Assembly (NCBI GenBank): GCA_029244725.1
Contig: JAQWQJ010000080.1
Coordinates: 1-64,000, forward strand
Direction of reading: 5' to 3'
Source: Paracoccaceae bacterium
GTDB taxonomy: Bacteria > Pseudomonadota > Alphaproteobacteria > Rhodobacterales > Rhodobacteraceae
Length of the DNA stretch: 64,000 bases
Below, piece after piece: positions 44,888-53,360 of the stretch (position 1 is the stretch's first letter; each line of letters opens with the position of its first letter). A program made the position numbers and the translations under genes. The notes under the pieces were generated by a model. That model made no database searches. It worked only from the letters and a program-made list of their open reading frames with translations, and was not told where the DNA came from.

Positions 44888-46011
44888 TTGATCCGCATCT
44901 TCTCTGGGTTAAATGTCATTTCAATATCGCGCCACTGGCCAAACTTCTCTTGTGGAAGGTCATAGCCCTTTGCGCCGCATCTGAGAATAGCCCTTCTGGC
45001 CGCCTCATACGCTTGTGTAATCGCGTCGCCGTCGCCGCCGGTGCTTGAAACCAGTCGAATGGTGGTTGAAACGGGCTTGCCAGTTTCAGCCATCTGCACG
45101 CCGACAACAACAGTCACCCGCAGCGCCGCCGAAGAAAGTGAGCCGGTGTTCCAGCATCCCGACACCGCAACGCGAAGGGATTCCTGTTCGGCCAAAGTCA
45201 TCGGTGGCCCTAGCGGGATTTGGGGCTCTTCTGCTGCCGCCGGTTCGTCGTTTACGGCTTCCGCCTCAGCCAATGCAGCCGCCAACGCTGAGGATGTAGT
45301 GTCTGGCTTGGGCGTTTCTGGCGATGGTTCCGGCGCGGCCACGTCAACCTTTGGCTGCGGTCGTAGCTTTGGTACGGGCACCGAAGTCGGTGCGCCGGCT
45401 GGCTTTTCGGCCTCGGTCACAATCTCAGTCGTGGCCTCTTCTGGTGCGGCGTCTTGGGATTCCTCAACCACGACCTCTGGCGCTTCAACTTCCGCAGCGG
45501 CTTGCGTGACCGCATTGTCGACAGCCACATCCTGATCAGGGCGCAAAAACGGTACCGGAGCAACGCGCGGTGCGTCACGAGGTTTGCTCTCGGGATTGTT
45601 GTCGATCTTGATATCCGGACCTGCATCAAACGACGGCATCGCCATTGTCGGAACATCCAACGAAACCTCGGCATCCGGCAAAACCTGCAAGCCGGTCACA
45701 TCCGGCATGGTCTCTTGTTCCTGCGGCAAGTCTGGGTCTGCTATATCCGTTAGTTCTGGCGCAACGTCCTGCGACAACTGGATTGGCTGATCCAAAACAT
45801 CCTCGGCCGGAGGCGCTGGCATTTGTGCCAGATTAATATCAATCTCAGGCGCTGCTGAGGATGCAAACATCGCATCAAACTCCGTTGCACTTATTACAGA
45901 CACATCCGTCACCTCTGGTTCGGGTGCGTCCGAACGAAACACGTCCCCCACCAAAAGCCAGCCGATCAGTCCGATATGGACCGCGCCCGAGATATACGTG
46001 CCCGCTGTCAC
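44884..46011 (-). CDS. tolA: TolA-type cell envelope integrity protein (GTG start)
   Basis: A 375-residue protein with a single N-terminal transmembrane anchor (about 4-23), a long Pro/Glu/Ala/Val-rich linker (about 45-270) and a C-terminal TonB/TolA-like domain ([32 protein letters not shown]). It bridges inner-membrane TolQR and outer-membrane Pal/TolB. The start is a GTG 9 bases after the tolR stop; there is no suitable ATG. It is less repetitive than the Lys/Ala-rich TolA of enterobacteria, as usual in alphaproteobacteria. Confidence 0.88.
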   Translation of the reverse strand: MTAGTYISGAVHIGLIGWLLVGDVFRSDAPEPEVTDVSVISATEFDAMFASSAAPEIDINLAQMPAPPAEDVLDQPIQLSQDVAPELTDIADPDLPQEQETMPDVTGLQVLPDAEVSLDVPTMAMPSFDAGPDIKIDNNPESKPRDAPRVAPVPFLRPDQDVAVDNAVTQAAAEVEAPEVVVEESQDAAPEEATTEIVTEAEKPAGAPTSVPVPKLRPQPKVDVAAPEPSPETPKPDTTSSALAAALAEAEAVNDEPAAAEEPQIPLGPPMTLAEQESLRVAVSGCWNTGSLSSAALRVTVVVGVQMAETGKPVSTTIRLVSSTGGDGDAITQAYEAARRAILRCGAKGYDLPQEKFGQWRDIEMTFNPEKMRIK

Positions 46012-46020
46012 CGCGGTCGC

Positions 46021-46494
46021 CTAGCCGTCAGACCCGTCGAGCGCGGGGCCTCCGATATCTGTCACAAGGCCGATATCATCAAAACCACCCGCATTCAGCG
46101 CACCCATCACCTTAACCACCTGCTCATATGGTACAGACCCGTCAGCCCGCAAATAAACCTTCGTGCTGGCGCGTTCGGTCGCAATTGCGCGCAGCTTGGC
46201 GATCAACTCATTCCGATCAGTTTCGGTTTTTTGGATCATCACGAGACCGTCTGCAGTGATCGTCACTGTCAAAGGCTCCTCTTGATCCGTTGCCAAAGCT
46301 TTTGCGGCCGTTTTCGGTAACTCAACCGGAACGCCCACCGTCAACAACGGCGCCGCGACCATGAAGATAATCAGCAACACCAGCATTACGTCGACAAAAG
46401 GCGTGACGTTGATTTCGGCCATAGGCCGTGATCTGCGACGCCTGCGTCGACGGCTGTTTTTGCCGCCACTACTGTCCATCACACCCGCACCCAT
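46021..46494 (-). CDS. tolR: Tol-Pal system protein TolR
   Basis: A 157-residue ExbD/TolR family protein. A very Arg-rich N-terminus (NSRRRRRRRSRPMAEINVTPFVDVMLVLLIIFMVAAP) leads into the single transmembrane helix containing the proton-pathway Asp. The rest is periplasmic. It forms the proton-driven motor with TolQ. The gap to the tolQ stop is 3 bases. Confidence 0.95.
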   Translation of the reverse strand: MGAGVMDSSGGKNSRRRRRRRSRPMAEINVTPFVDVMLVLLIIFMVAAPLLTVGVPVELPKTAAKALATDQEEPLTVTITADGLVMIQKTETDRNELIAKLRAIATERASTKVYLRADGSVPYEQVVKVMGALNAGGFDDIGLVTDIGGPALDGSDG

Positions 46495-46497
46495 CGC

Positions 46498-47193
46498 TTA
46501 GGCGTCCAACTGACGGCTGAGAAGAGTCGAAAACTCGTCCGCGAAGGCCTCATAGCCGCCAACGATCCGGTCGCTATCAGCGCTCAGTTTGTTGTAGAAA
46601 ATCACCGCTGGAATGGCCGCCAGTAGACCCAAGGCCGTCGCCATCAAAGCCTCGGCAATGCCGGGCGCAACGACTGCAAGATTGGTATTCTGTTGCGCTG
46701 CAATTTCAACGAAGGCGTTCATGATGCCCCAAACCGTGCCGAATAACCCGACGAATGGCGCTGCTGACCCGATAGTGGCAAGCACTGTCAGGCCCTTTTG
46801 CAGCTTGTCGGCCTCTTTCGCGATGGCTACATCCATCGAGCGATCAATCCGCGAATGCGCCCCCGCAATCAAAGCGCCGTCAGTTTTGTGACTTCGCTTC
46901 CACTCAATCATGCCAGCCGCAAAGATTTTCTCGGGTCGTCCTTCTGGCTTATTGCCTACACTTTCAAACAAATCTTCAAGCGGCTCGCCTGACCAAAAAG
47001 CACGATCAAACTTTGCCGCCTCGCGCCGGGCTCCCTGAAAATTCATCGACTTCTGAATGATGATCGACCACGACCAAAACGACGAGACGATCAGCAACAA
47101 CACCACAAGTTTTACAGTCAATGTCGCGCGCGCAAATAGCGCCCACATGGAGAAATCAATCTCCTGCGCTAGGGCAAGGGTTTCCGTTTCCAT
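46498..47193 (-). CDS. tolQ: Tol-Pal system proton channel TolQ
   Basis: A 231-residue inner-membrane MotA/TolQ/ExbB protein with three transmembrane segments (about 20-40, 130-150, 170-195). The conserved IGSAAPFVGLFGTVWGIMNAF and ALMATALGLLAAIPAVIFYNKL segments are present. Uses the proton gradient to energise TolA. First of the tolQRAB-pal-cpoB set, with ybgC 107 bases downstream of it in the opposite reading direction of the map but on the same strand (upstream in transcription). Confidence 0.95.
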   Translation of the reverse strand: METETLALAQEIDFSMWALFARATLTVKLVVLLLIVSSFWSWSIIIQKSMNFQGARREAAKFDRAFWSGEPLEDLFESVGNKPEGRPEKIFAAGMIEWKRSHKTDGALIAGAHSRIDRSMDVAIAKEADKLQKGLTVLATIGSAAPFVGLFGTVWGIMNAFVEIAAQQNTNLAVVAPGIAEALMATALGLLAAIPAVIFYNKLSADSDRIVGGYEAFADEFSTLLSRQLDA

Positions 47194-47300
47194 CAGCCTG
47201 TTCTTTCTGCTTTCCGCAAATGCGGTTCTTTTCCGCGCAAGCTAGCTGAAATCGGCGGCAACGCCAACAGATATAGGATAACAACGCCCTAAGCGGCGGA

Positions 47301-47690
47301 TCAATGCAACATTAGCCGCAGGTTTGCAGGCAATCGCACGGGTTGACCTGTGTCAGACAGCGCCACAAGCGTCACCTGAGAGGTAAAGACGACCTCACTA
47401 TCGCGCGTGACGTCCTGTTGCAGAACGATCCGCGCACCGGTGACTTGAACGGTCGAGGTTTCAACAACCAGTTCATCGTCAAACACCGCAGAATTCAGAT
47501 AGTCCGCCTCAACCCGACGCACGGCAAACACGATGCCTTCGTCTTGTTTCAAGGCTGTCTGGTCGATGCCCATGCCCCGAACCCACTCGGTTCGCGCGCG
47601 TTCAATGAACTTGAGGTAATTGGCATAATAGACGATCCCAGCCAGATCGGTGTCTTCGTAATACACATGAACAGGAAACTTATGGCTCAT
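47301..47690 (-). CDS. ybgC: Acyl-CoA thioesterase YbgC (tol-pal associated)
   Basis: A 129-residue hotdog thioesterase with the YbgC pattern YYEDTDLAGIVYYANYLKFIERARTEW (about 9-35), where the Asp of DTDLAG is catalytic. It sits in its usual place directly before tolQ. It hydrolyses short-chain or phospholipid-derived acyl-CoA or acyl-ACP. The start ATG overlaps the stop of the preceding unknown gene. Confidence 0.94.
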   Translation of the reverse strand: MSHKFPVHVYYEDTDLAGIVYYANYLKFIERARTEWVRGMGIDQTALKQDEGIVFAVRRVEADYLNSAVFDDELVVETSTVQVTGARIVLQQDVTRDSEVVFTSQVTLVALSDTGQPVRLPANLRLMLH

Positions 47691-48313
47691 TTCGCTGTCT
47701 CCAAGCGGGCAAACAAGCGCAGCGCATGGCTTGTGTCATTTGCGACCGCAGGCATCACCGGATCGTAGGCGGCATTAATTATGCCTGCGACATCCGGTCG
47801 AAGGATCGTCTTGCCGCTTTCAGTGCGACCCAAGGGCGACTGTTCGCGAAATGCATCCTTGCCCCAAAGCAACATCACTTGCACGATTTGTTGCAATGCC
47901 AGAACCTCTGCTGGAATATCCGCCAAGGCGTCGTCCATCTTCAAAAACACAAAAGCAGCCTTAATCGCCCCCGCATCATCAAAGCGGAATAGACGGTATT
48001 GGTTTGCACCACCGGACTTTAGCTTGCTGACGAGCAGCGCCATTTCGGGGATCATTTTGTCCAGATCAGGCACATCCAAAAGTTCGTCCCATTCACTGAA
48101 AAAGAAGAACATCATATTCGACCCGAACTCTGGGTCTGTTTCTACCAATTGATGCCCTGCTAACTGTACAACAGCCTGCAAAGCGCCCTTCACAACCTCA
48201 AGCGACTTATCCTCGACGCCAAAAACAATCGGCGCAATGGGCCGTCCCCACCGCGCAAAAGCGTATTTTCCGTCGGGTTGGGTGAAATAGGTTTCAATAT
48301 CCTGAGGCGTCAT
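47687..48313 (-). CDS. Conserved protein of unknown function
   Basis: A 208-residue soluble protein without signal peptide or membrane segments. No family was recognised. It has hydrophobic-acidic patterns (MMFFFFSEWDELLDVPDLDKMIPEM, about 67-91) and a C-terminus ANDTSHALRLFARLETAK. Its stop overlaps the ybgC start (ATGA), so it is coupled to ybgC and the tol genes, which suggests an envelope- or lipid-related role, but nothing in the sequence proves this. Confidence 0.75.
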   Translation of the reverse strand: MTPQDIETYFTQPDGKYAFARWGRPIAPIVFGVEDKSLEVVKGALQAVVQLAGHQLVETDPEFGSNMMFFFFSEWDELLDVPDLDKMIPEMALLVSKLKSGGANQYRLFRFDDAGAIKAAFVFLKMDDALADIPAEVLALQQIVQVMLLWGKDAFREQSPLGRTESGKTILRPDVAGIINAAYDPVMPAVANDTSHALRLFARLETAK

Positions 48314-48401
48314 GGTCTCTCCTGCACTTGGTCCCTTCTGACTCAGCGCCTTAAAAAACTCAATGCTGCTTTAGCTTTGTAAAAAATACTCAATCCCGAA
48401 A

Positions 48402-49232
48402 TCACGGAGCGCGCAATGCATGCTGAACAAGCGCAGGCGGCATGTCTTCACCTTCAACCAAGCCGAGTGTCACGTCACCTTCATCGTATATCCGAACAAA
48501 GGGTTGGCCGTCCGAAACTCTGATCGCGACCACCGCATTTTGCGCATCGCACAGATATTTTATACACCCATCAGCAACCAGAAACCCATCACGGATTTTT
48601 GCCGGACTGCGAAAACTCATGAACCAACTTAGTCGTTCAAAATCTTCTTCCGAGATCACCCGTAGCAGCCGGTTCTGCTCAACAGGGTCTTTTAGCATCT
48701 CAAACGGGTCAGCCCCGTCCCAGCGGGCCACCATTTCACCACCCTCGGGCTCGGGCACTTCATCGCGGGGAATCGCGATCTCGCCAACAGACATCGCGTA
48801 GCCGTTCCATACGTAGGATTTCGCGTAGCTGCGCGTGTCGTAGCGCCAAGTCAAAATAAGGTTTGCATCCGGAACAACCGACATCAAAGCCTCGCATTCA
48901 GCAAAAACTTCAGGTCGCTCACTATCGGGTTCAATTGTGCGGAACTGCCCTGTCACGCGGTTGATTAATCGAAAACTATAAGGGCAAGCGTTCCCGCCAT
49001 TTGCAATCTCAACAAGGATACCTGCCGCGCCCGCGTCTACCAATTCGATCTGCATTTCCTCGATCAGCACTTCGCCGTCGAGCATCAATTCAGTTGCATA
49101 GTCACCTTGACCAGTCGTCAAGCGGCGCCCATCTTCCAGAACGACCTCTTGAACATAATTGAACGCATCAAGATCAACGTCAGCAGCCACGGATGTCGCC
49201 GTCAATGCCAATCCGATAAATAAATGGCGCAT
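48402..49232 (-). CDS. Exported protein of unknown function
   Basis: A 276-residue protein with a short signal peptide (MRHLFIGLALTATSVAADV, about 1-18). The mature part is acidic and holds four cysteines (ACPYS, AECEA and the pair in GCIKYLCDAQ), which may form periplasmic disulfides. The family was not recognised. It lies between ruvB and the 47687 gene on the same strand, 11 bases after the ruvB stop. Confidence 0.75.
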   Translation of the reverse strand: MRHLFIGLALTATSVAADVDLDAFNYVQEVVLEDGRRLTTGQGDYATELMLDGEVLIEEMQIELVDAGAAGILVEIANGGNACPYSFRLINRVTGQFRTIEPDSERPEVFAECEALMSVVPDANLILTWRYDTRSYAKSYVWNGYAMSVGEIAIPRDEVPEPEGGEMVARWDGADPFEMLKDPVEQNRLLRVISEEDFERLSWFMSFRSPAKIRDGFLVADGCIKYLCDAQNAVVAIRVSDGQPFVRIYDEGDVTLGLVEGEDMPPALVQHALRAP

Positions 49233-49243
49233 GAACGTCTCGC

Positions 49244-50272
49244 CTATCCTGGGAACATTTCACTCTGACCGGGCGCTTTGGGGGCCGCCATTCCAAGATG
49301 GGTCCAGCCTTTTTGTGCCAACATCCTACCACGAGGCGTTCGTTGAATCAGCCCCTGTTGCAAAAGGAACGGCTCGATAACCTCTTCCAGCGCATCGCGG
49401 CTTTCGCTTAGGGCCGCTGCAATGGTTTCGATCCCGACCGGTCCGCCTGCGTAGTTTTCGGCGATCAGTTTGAGGTAACGCCGGTCAGCGCCATCTAGCC
49501 CAAGGTGATCGACCCCAAGCCGTGTCAACGCATTGTCGGCCAGTGCTTTCGTCACCCTGCCGTCGCCTTCGACCACCGCAAAATCCACCACGCGCCGCAG
49601 CAGTCGCCCAGCAATTCTGGGCGTCCCACGCGATCTGCGCGCAATCTCGCGCGCGCCGCCTTCGTCAGCGGGCGCGCCCAGTTTATGAGCATTTCGGCTA
49701 ACGATCTGATGCAGCTCGTCCTCGGTATAAAACTGAAGACGCGTCGGAATGCCGAAACGATCCCTTAAAGGCGTCGTCAGCAATCCCAAACGTGTTGTCG
49801 CGCCAACAAGCGTAAAGGGCTGCAATTCGATCCGCACGGTGCGCGCGGCAGGGCCTTCACCGATCACGAGATCCAGTTCAAAATCCTCCATCGCTGGATA
49901 GAGAATTTCTTCCACGACGGGATTGAGTCGGTGAATTTCGTCAATGAACAACACATCGCGTTCTTCAAGATTGGTCAGGATCGCAGCCAAGTCGCCCGCT
50001 TTGGCCAAAACCGGCCCAGAGGTCATGCGAAAGTTCACGCCCAACTCTCGGCTCATGATTTGGGCCAGCGTCGTTTTACCCAAACCGGGTGGGCCGTAGA
50101 ACAACGTGTGATCCATCGCCTCACCGCGTTGACGAGCCGATTGGATAAAGATCTTTAGATTGGCGCGACTTTCGGCCTGCCCGATGAAATCATCCAGCTT
50201 CTGGGGTCGTAATGCGCGATCTACATCCTCAGGCAAAGGATCGGGGCGCAGGGTTGGATCAGGTTCATGCAT
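49244..50272 (-). CDS. ruvB: Holliday junction branch migration ATPase RuvB
   Basis: A 342-residue AAA+ motor that drives branch migration with RuvA. Walker [15 protein letters not shown] (about 60-73), Walker [11 protein letters not shown] (about 109-118), the Arg-finger region [18 protein letters not shown] and the C-terminal winged helix with [21 protein letters not shown]. Part of ruvCAB, transcribed ruvC-ruvA-ruvB. Confidence 0.97.
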   Translation of the reverse strand: MHEPDPTLRPDPLPEDVDRALRPQKLDDFIGQAESRANLKIFIQSARQRGEAMDHTLFYGPPGLGKTTLAQIMSRELGVNFRMTSGPVLAKAGDLAAILTNLEERDVLFIDEIHRLNPVVEEILYPAMEDFELDLVIGEGPAARTVRIELQPFTLVGATTRLGLLTTPLRDRFGIPTRLQFYTEDELHQIVSRNAHKLGAPADEGGAREIARRSRGTPRIAGRLLRRVVDFAVVEGDGRVTKALADNALTRLGVDHLGLDGADRRYLKLIAENYAGGPVGIETIAAALSESRDALEEVIEPFLLQQGLIQRTPRGRMLAQKGWTHLGMAAPKAPGQSEMFPG

Positions 50273-50278
50273 CGCTCA

Positions 50279-50947
50279 TCACCCTTTTGGAGCCAGCAGC
50301 TTTAGCGCTTCACGGATCAATCCGCCGGTTTCAAGCTCGGGTTGATCGCCCAACGCTTGCATAACGGCCGCCGCCGCATCGCCTGGACCGTAACCGAGGT
50401 TGCCGAGCGCCGACAAAGCCTCGGCCTGGGCTGATGCATTCGTTACAGATGCACTTGGCCTTGCGGCCGGAGTCGGGGTTTCGATCACCTCGGCGTCGGG
50501 CACGTCCACAGGCTCGGGCGCTGCACCGGACGACATTGCCATGACCTTGGGCGCCTTGTCTTTTAGTTCGTTCACGACCCGCTGGGCCGTTTTGGGGCCG
50601 ATCCCCTTAGCTGCCTTGACCGCGTTCCAGTCGCCCAATGCAATCGCGCGGCTGACACCATCCGGCCCCAACGTCCCGAGGATCGCCATTGACGCCTTTG
50701 CGCCAACACCCTGTACGGACATCAACAGACGGTGCCATTCTTTTTCGACCAACGAGGTAAAGCCAAACAGTTGCAATAAGTCCTCGCGCACCAAAAGTTC
50801 GGTATAAAGCGCAACAGCCTCACCCGCAGCTGGCAGTGACATTAACGTTCGCTCGGAACAATAGACCAGAAAACCGACCCCGCGCACATCCAGCAAAACG
50901 TGGTCGTCGCCGCGATAGTCGATACGTCCTGAAAGTTTGCCGATCAT
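50279..50947 (-). CDS. ruvA: Holliday junction DNA-binding protein RuvA
   Basis: A 222-residue protein, start ATG at 50947 ([15 protein letters not shown]), overlapping the ruvC stop. An OB-fold domain (about 1-65), helix-hairpin-helix motifs ([35 protein letters not shown]), a variable linker (about 140-175) and the C-terminal RuvB-binding helices ([18 protein letters not shown]). The longer reading from 51004 runs into ruvC and was discarded. Confidence 0.96.
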   Translation of the reverse strand: MIGKLSGRIDYRGDDHVLLDVRGVGFLVYCSERTLMSLPAAGEAVALYTELLVREDLLQLFGFTSLVEKEWHRLLMSVQGVGAKASMAILGTLGPDGVSRAIALGDWNAVKAAKGIGPKTAQRVVNELKDKAPKVMAMSSGAAPEPVDVPDAEVIETPTPAARPSASVTNASAQAEALSALGNLGYGPGDAAAAVMQALGDQPELETGGLIREALKLLAPKG

Positions 50948-51444
50948 ACGCCTACCTTTACCCGTTTGAGGACAGAATTCGAACGCGCAAAATGGCCGTG
51001 ACAAAGTGCTATCGCCAAAGCATCCGCAGCATCCGCACCGTTCAACTTTGTGCCCGGCAACTGCATCTTTACCATATGCTGAATTTGGCCCTTGTCGGCA
51101 TGCCCGACACCAACAACAGTTTTCTTCACCTGATTGGGGGCATATTCGCCGACCGGCACACCGTATTGCGCTGGCACCAGCATCGCGATCCCGCGCGCCT
51201 GACCAAGCTTCAGCGTCCCAGCGCCATCTTTGTTAACGAAAGTATGCTCAACGGCTGCCTGATCCGGTTGATGGGTCAAAAACACATCCGTCAGCTGCTG
51301 GTGAAGCATCAGCAACCGCTCAGCCAAGTCTTTTCCAGTACTGTGACAGACGCCATTTGCAACGTGACTGATTCGGGAACCGTCGAAATCTACGACGCCC
51401 CAGCCCATATTTCGCAGTCCGGGATCAATTCCCAATACCCGCAT
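50944..51444 (-). CDS. ruvC: Crossover junction endodeoxyribonuclease RuvC
   Basis: A 166-residue Holliday junction resolvase of the RNase H fold. Catalytic acidic residues lie in [13 protein letters not shown] (Asp7), [11 protein letters not shown] (Glu near 65) and the C-terminal [12 protein letters not shown] (Asp near 137-140). First gene of ruvCAB, divergent from the DUF1127 gene. Confidence 0.96.
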   Translation of the reverse strand: MRVLGIDPGLRNMGWGVVDFDGSRISHVANGVCHSTGKDLAERLLMLHQQLTDVFLTHQPDQAAVEHTFVNKDGAGTLKLGQARGIAMLVPAQYGVPVGEYAPNQVKKTVVGVGHADKGQIQHMVKMQLPGTKLNGADAADALAIALCHGHFARSNSVLKRVKVGV

Positions 51445-51752
51445 ATCACTCGCCCGTTATTGTTTTCTTTTTGGGTAGCACGAAACGAGAACATTTGCCA
51501 AGTGGAACAATTTTAGTCGCTTTTGAACCCGCGCAATCTGAATGCGACGCTTTTCATTCGAATTGCCAGATTTTCGCCACATTTCAACGGCCGTTTCGGC
51601 CTTATAAAAAAGGTCGTTTTCGACCTTTTTAGTCTGTTTTCGACCTATGCAAAAAACGCATACGAGGAATGATTTTTTGGCATTTGTAAGTCCTATATGC
51701 CGGGCGTACATGCGTTTTAGAAATTCAACACAATCCAGAAAGGATTAAGCAA
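51445..51752. other. Divergent promoter region between ruvC and DUF1127 gene, with A/T-rich hairpin
   Basis: 308 bases without a convincing gene. AAAAAGGTCG-TTTT-CGACCTTTTT (51607-51630) is a perfect 10-bp hairpin ending in a T-run; a further copy of GTTTTCGACCT follows at 51637-51647. The hairpin resembles a bidirectional terminator, which is odd between two divergent genes and could mark the end of a small RNA. AAAGGATTA before 51753 is the Shine-Dalgarno of the DUF1127 gene. The short minus-strand frame at 51457-51711 has no support. Confidence 0.55.
51607..51630. terminator. Terminator-like hairpin in the ruvC/DUF1127 intergenic region
   Basis: A 10-bp perfect stem with a 4-base T loop, A-run on the left and T-run on the right. 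On either strand it reads as a rho-independent terminator, but no known gene ends here. Confidence 0.5.
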
Positions 51753-51968
51753 ATGGCTGCATTTGATATCTACCGCGCGAACACCCTCACAGCTGCGAAA
51801 AGTGGCCTGAGCTTCAACGTCCTGTCTATGGCGATTGCCTCATTCGTTGCTTGGAACGATGAGCGCGTAACACGCAAAACTCTGAATAGCCTCACCAACC
51901 GTGAGCTTGAAGATATCGGGCTCGTTCGTGGCGACATCGACGGAATTGCGCGCCAATCAACACACTGA
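51753..51968 (+). CDS. DUF1127 domain small protein
   Basis: A 71-residue protein whose C-terminal half carries the DUF1127 motif (SLTNRELEDIGLVRGDIDGIAR, about 47-68), here at the end of a longer N-terminus (AFDIYRANTLTAAKSGLSF). Small DUF1127 proteins with Arg-rich motifs bind RNA or respond to stress and phosphate limitation in alphaproteobacteria (e.g. CcaF1 of Rhodobacter). A strong terminator follows, so it is probably monocistronic and possibly highly expressed. Confidence 0.85.
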   Translation: MAAFDIYRANTLTAAKSGLSFNVLSMAIASFVAWNDERVTRKTLNSLTNRELEDIGLVRGDIDGIARQSTH

Positions 51969-51991
51969 TTGAGCCGCTACTAACTAAAAAT

Positions 51992-52029
51992 AAAGCCGGT
52001 ACCTATCGAAAGTAGGTACCGGCTTTTTT
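51992..52029 (+). terminator. Rho-independent terminator of DUF1127 gene
   Basis: AAAGCCGGTACCTA-TCGAAAG-TAGGTACCGGCTTT forms a perfect 14-bp stem followed by TTT, 23 bases after the stop. It is the strongest terminator in the window. Confidence 0.92.
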
Positions 52030-52053
52030 GTTCAACGGTGCGTATTTAACTCG

Positions 52054-52383
52054 TTAGAAAAACACTGATAACACATTGCTCAGCACAGCGGTTATTGGAT
52101 CGATATCAAGCAGACGCCCGCCGATTTGTTCCACGCTTGTGCCATTCATAAACATTTCTACCCGACCGGCATAACTTTCGGTTCCGTAGACCGAAAGCAA
52201 AACAACTTTTACCAGAAAAAACACAACAATTGCCAACGTGAGAAAGTGAAAAGAAAAGATTTCACGTGGACGGATGCCGGGGAGAGTAATGCTGCCTGCC
52301 CGTTGATCGCGCTGCATCGTGAATGCTTGCGCACCAGATTTCCTCAGCGGATTTTGGGCAGATTTAGGAGCCACTTTTAACAT
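52054..52383 (-). CDS. Small membrane protein of unknown function
   Basis: A 109-residue protein, start ATG at 52383 (MLKVAPKSAQ) with TAAGG upstream. A basic N-terminus (about 1-40) leads into one transmembrane helix (FHFLTLAIVVFFLVKVVLL, about 49-67); the C-terminus has GGRLLDIDPITAVLSNVLSVFF. No family was recognised. It lies between the DUF1127 gene and prmA and is on the same strand as prmA, 104 bases downstream. Confidence 0.65.
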   Translation of the reverse strand: MLKVAPKSAQNPLRKSGAQAFTMQRDQRAGSITLPGIRPREIFSFHFLTLAIVVFFLVKVVLLSVYGTESYAGRVEMFMNGTSVEQIGGRLLDIDPITAVLSNVLSVFF

Positions 52384-52487
52384 TACAGACCTTACACAGT
52401 TGGCCCCCACCAACTGAGACCTTGATGCAGCCGAAATGCGGCAAAAGCAAGGCACTAAGGCAAAATCAGGGCGAAAAGTGCCGAAAA

Positions 52488-53360
52488 TCAGGCAACACGT
52501 TGGAGGATTAGCGTCGCCCAGTCACCAATGTCATCCCGTCGGTATAGATTGATGCCAGATCGTGCATAAGCGTCAATAACGTCTTCTGCTTGATGGACCA
52601 GAATCCCTGACAGAATCGCATAACCCTGGTCTTGAAGATTCGCCGCCATATCAGGCGCAAGGTCGATAAGCGGGCCTTTTAGGATGTTCGCGAACACCAA
52701 ATCGAACGGTCCGGCAGCTTTTAGGTCTTCGTGATCAAAACCAGTTGCTTCAAGACAGTGCACGCGACCGATCAGGTCGTTTGCCTTGACGTTGGCCACA
52801 GCGACGTCCACCGCAACCTCGTCAATGTCGCTTGCCATAACGTCGTCCGGCCAAATGCGTGCCGCGCCCATCGCAAGAACAGCCGTACCGCAACCCACAT
52901 CGACAACTTTTTTGCCGACAAAGCCATTGTTGGCCAAATGATCCAACGCGCGCAAGCATCCAAGCGTCGTTCCGTGGTGCCCAGTGCCAAACGCCATTGC
53001 CGCTTCGATTAGAAGGGGCTCGGATCCTTCAGGGATTTTGTCAGCGTCGTGACTGCCATAAACGAAGAAGCGACCAGCCGCGACCGGTGCAAGTACTCGT
53101 TTCACTTTGGCGACCCAGTCGGTATCGGGCAATTCGGACACGGCGAACGGTCTCGCGCCATGCATCGTGGCTAGCAAGGCCAGACCAGCTTGATCCGGTG
53201 CTTCGGTGAAATAGCCGCCGATTTCCCAAAGACCGCTGTCATCTTCAAGTTCGAACACGCCAACGCCGGTCGGTTCAGGAATGAGACGTTCCATCGCTGC
53301 GCTCAGGGCTTCTGCTGGGTCTTTTCCGGGAAGGGTCGTCAGGGCAGTAAAAGTTGGCAT
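52488..53360 (-). CDS. prmA: Ribosomal protein L11 methyltransferase
   Basis: A 290-residue SAM-dependent enzyme trimethylating ribosomal protein L11. The N-terminal substrate-binding region (about 1-110) precedes the Rossmann domain with AMAFGTGHHGTTLGCLRAL (about 121-139), VVDVGCGTAVLAMGAA (SAM loop) and FANILKGPLIDLAPDM. Followed within one base by the MATE gene upstream on the same strand. Confidence 0.94.
   Translation of the reverse strand: MPTFTALTTLPGKDPAEALSAAMERLIPEPTGVGVFELEDDSGLWEIGGYFTEAPDQAGLALLATMHGARPFAVSELPDTDWVAKVKRVLAPVAAGRFFVYGSHDADKIPEGSEPLLIEAAMAFGTGHHGTTLGCLRALDHLANNGFVGKKVVDVGCGTAVLAMGAARIWPDDVMASDIDEVAVDVAVANVKANDLIGRVHCLEATGFDHEDLKAAGPFDLVFANILKGPLIDLAPDMAANLQDQGYAILSGILVHQAEDVIDAYARSGINLYRRDDIGDWATLILQRVA

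Noticed and set aside
45041-45535. A 164-residue Ser/Thr/Ala/Gly-rich frame opposite tolA
   Set aside because: It is the complement of the Pro/Glu/Ala-rich linker of TolA, so its composition is forced by that gene.
51457-51711. An 84-residue minus-strand frame upstream of ruvC
   Set aside because: No domain, start codon without Shine-Dalgarno, and the frame covers the hairpin at 51607-51630.
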